In this document: piece by piece, positions 52,301 to 55,300 of the stretch
Position numbering within the stretch: the stretch's first letter is position 1
Layout of the letters: the number at the start of each line of letters is the position of its first letter
From: a virus
Direction: 5' to 3' (one strand)
IMG/VR virus record: IMGVR_UViG_3300047470_000343
Coordinates: 29,786 to 93,785 of that record
DNA length: 64,000 bases
Translations under genes and position numbers: made by a program
The notes under the pieces: model-generated
What the model saw: the letters and a program-made list of their open reading frames with translations, nothing else
Databases searched by the model: none
What the model was told of the DNA's origin: nothing

Positions 52301-55300
52301 TGTAGAAGACCGGCGGCTCGTCGCCTTCCGACGGAACGTCGCTCTTGGGCGGCGTCTGCCCGGGAAGGGCGTACGTAGGCAGGGAGTGCACCCACATCGG
52401 CGGATCGTTCTGGCTGCGCTCGGACGGACGCTTGACCTCGCCGTTGCGGGCGCGGCCCGACGTGAACGTCTTGTCCTTGTCGCGGCGCTTGAAGATCAGA
52501 AGGTCGGTCATGACCGGAGTGCCTGCGGTCCGCTGGTGCGCACCGGACGGCAGACGGATCGCGGCGACCAGTTCGCCCTTCTCCGCCATCTCCATACGGG
52601 CGGACTCGGCCCGCTTGCCGTGGCCGTCCATCGTGAGCGCGGACGTGATCACGGAGACCAGGCCGCCGGCCCGGGTCAGATCCAGGGACTTGAGGATGAA
52701 GTGGTTGTGGATCGAGTGGCCGCCCTTGTTGTGCACCAGGTCGGGCACCTTGTAGCGGCCGAAGGGGACGTTGCCGATCGCCATGTCGAAGGTGCCGTTG
52801 GGGGCACGGGTGTCGCCGAACGACTCGTGACGGACCTCGGAGTGCGGGTAGAGGGCCTTCGCGATACGCGCCGTGATCGGGTCGACCTCGACGCCGGTCA
52901 TCTCGGCGCCGTCGGGGGCGTAGCCGATGAAGTTGCCGACGCCGGATCCCGGCTCCAGCACCATTCCGCCGTCGAACCCGAGTCCCTCGACCGCGGCCCA
53001 GACCTGCTGAACGATCTGCGGGTCGGTGTAGTGGGCGTTCAGAACGTTGTCGTTGGCGTCCGCCCACTCCTTGTCGGTCAGGAGCTGACGCAGCTTCTCC
53101 GCGAGCGGCGCGAACTGGCCCTCGGGGCGGGGCTTGAAGAGGTGCGGGACCGCGCCCCACCCGGAGTACCGGGCGAGCTCGGTCTGCTCGTCCGGTGTTG
53201 CCGGACGGTTCTCGGCCTCCAGCCGGTGAAGGATCTCGATGGCGGCGATGTTCGCCTTCGCCCGGTTGAGCGGGCTGGACGGCGCCAGGGTCTCGCCACT
53301 GGCCGGAGGCTCGAACGACGGAGCGGTGGCCTGCTGCTCCGGGGTGCCGAACGCTACAGAGCCGGAATCTCCACCGGCGGCATGTCCTTCGTCTCCGTGC
53401 CCGGCTCCTTCTCCATCCCGTACACCATCTCGTGCAGCACCCGTTCCCGAGCTCGCATCTTCACGGACTTCCGCTCGTTGGCCCGATCCACGACGTCCGT
53501 CCCCGCCACCAGAGGCGGCAGCCACTCGTCCGTCAGATCCTCGATCGCCGCCACGATCTCCGCCGACCGCTCCCGGGCGAACTCCTCCAGCGCCGCGTTC
53601 GTCGGCATCGCTGCCACCTCGCTGGGCCGGTACGTCTTCCAGAACGTTCGAACGAGATCCTCGTACGCCACCGTCGTTGCTCCTCTGTGTGTGATCGGCC
53701 AGGGCCTTCAGGGCGATGTCCACGTTCTCCCGCGCGGTACGCAGAAGGCTCTGGACGTGAATGTTGCGGCGGGCATCCATGCCGCGGGTGGCGCGCTGGA
53801 CCGCATCCAGCGCGGCCCGGAACTTGCTGATCGCGTCGGACGGGGTCAGCTCGCCCCGCTCATACTGATCCAGCACGTCGGCGGCCTGCACAGCGAGGTC
53901 GCGCGCAGCCTGCTCTCCGTGCAGTTCACGGATGTCGTTGATGGCCGGGAACATCTGGTTCGAGGCCTCGCGCAGCGCCGCGAGGACGTGCTGCTTCATG
54001 GCGGTCTCAGACGCCATGTGGGCCAAGTCCCGCTCGTCCTGCTTCGCCTGCTTGTCGGCGGCCGCACGGTTCTTGTCGGCCTGCTCCTTGTCCTGCTCGC
54101 GCACCAGGTCGGCGACAGCCGCCTCCTGGGTCAGGAACGACTTCTTCGAGGTGTAGCGGGTGCCGTAGCCGAGACGGCTCCACTTCCAGCGGCCCGTCGA
54201 GCCCCTGAGCGCCGAGGTATGCCCCTGTTCGCCGTCGATGGTGACGGGGATGCTGCCGTTGTCGTTCGGGGTGCCGAGGGAGACGCGGGCGAGCTGCTGC
54301 GCGTACGCCTGCTCGTCCTGCTTCTGCGCCGCGGCGAGGATGGCCTCAGCCTCGGCCTGGCTGCGCGCAGACTTCTCCGGATCGTCGTCATAGTCGCCGT
54401 CCGCCCAGTCCTTGACGGCCCGCTCGTACTCGGCGTCGAGGCTCTTGCGCGGCTCCTGCGACCAGTCCCGCTTTTCGGGCGTCGCCTGCTCGGGTGCCGG
54501 CTGCGGGGCGTTCTGCTCGGGGGCGTCCGGGTTCGGGGCGTCGGTCTGCGTCGGCTTCCCGGCGTACGGGGTGCCGTCGGGCCGCATGATGTCGCCCACC
54601 GGGTGCACGCGCGTGCCGCGCTCGGCGCGCACGAGGACCGACCCGGAGTCCTTGTTGACGCCCATGACGTCGCCGACACCGTCGGGAGAGTTGACCTCGT
54701 CACCGACCGCGGGGAAGTCCCCGTCAGCCGAGGCTTCCGGCGCGTTCTGCGGGGCCGGGGCGGGCTGCTTCTGTTCGGCCTGCCGCTTGGCGTAGTCCTT
54801 GGCGATGTACGAATCGGCGTCGCCGTGGTCGATGTCCCACTGGCCGCGGACGTCGTCCATCCGCTGCCCGAAGTCCTTGCGCCAACTGTTGACGCGGTTC
54901 GGGTTGCGGCGGAAGAGCTCGGGATCCCACCAGTCCACTTCCTGACCCGGGCGGGACGGCTCCTCGACCTCACGGCCGACCGCCAGGGCGAACATGCTGG
55001 CGTCACGCCAGGACTTGAAGCCCTTCCCGGCGCCGCCCGTGTAGCCGATATCGCGGCCGTCGTAGGCGCGGACGACGTCGAACTCCTCGGGGCCGCGCTG
55101 GACGATGGCGAACCCGAAGTGGTCCGCCGCGGTGACCTTCCACTTGGGGTTCGCCGCGATGGCGCGGAGCATGTTCTTACGGTGCTCGTCGAACGCCGGG
55201 TCGCCGCCGTTCTTCCAGTACTCGCGCAGCTCACTGGTATTGCCCGGCTTGTGGAAGCCGCCGGTGCTGTCGTCGTCGTTCTTCGGCCCGATGTGGCCGA

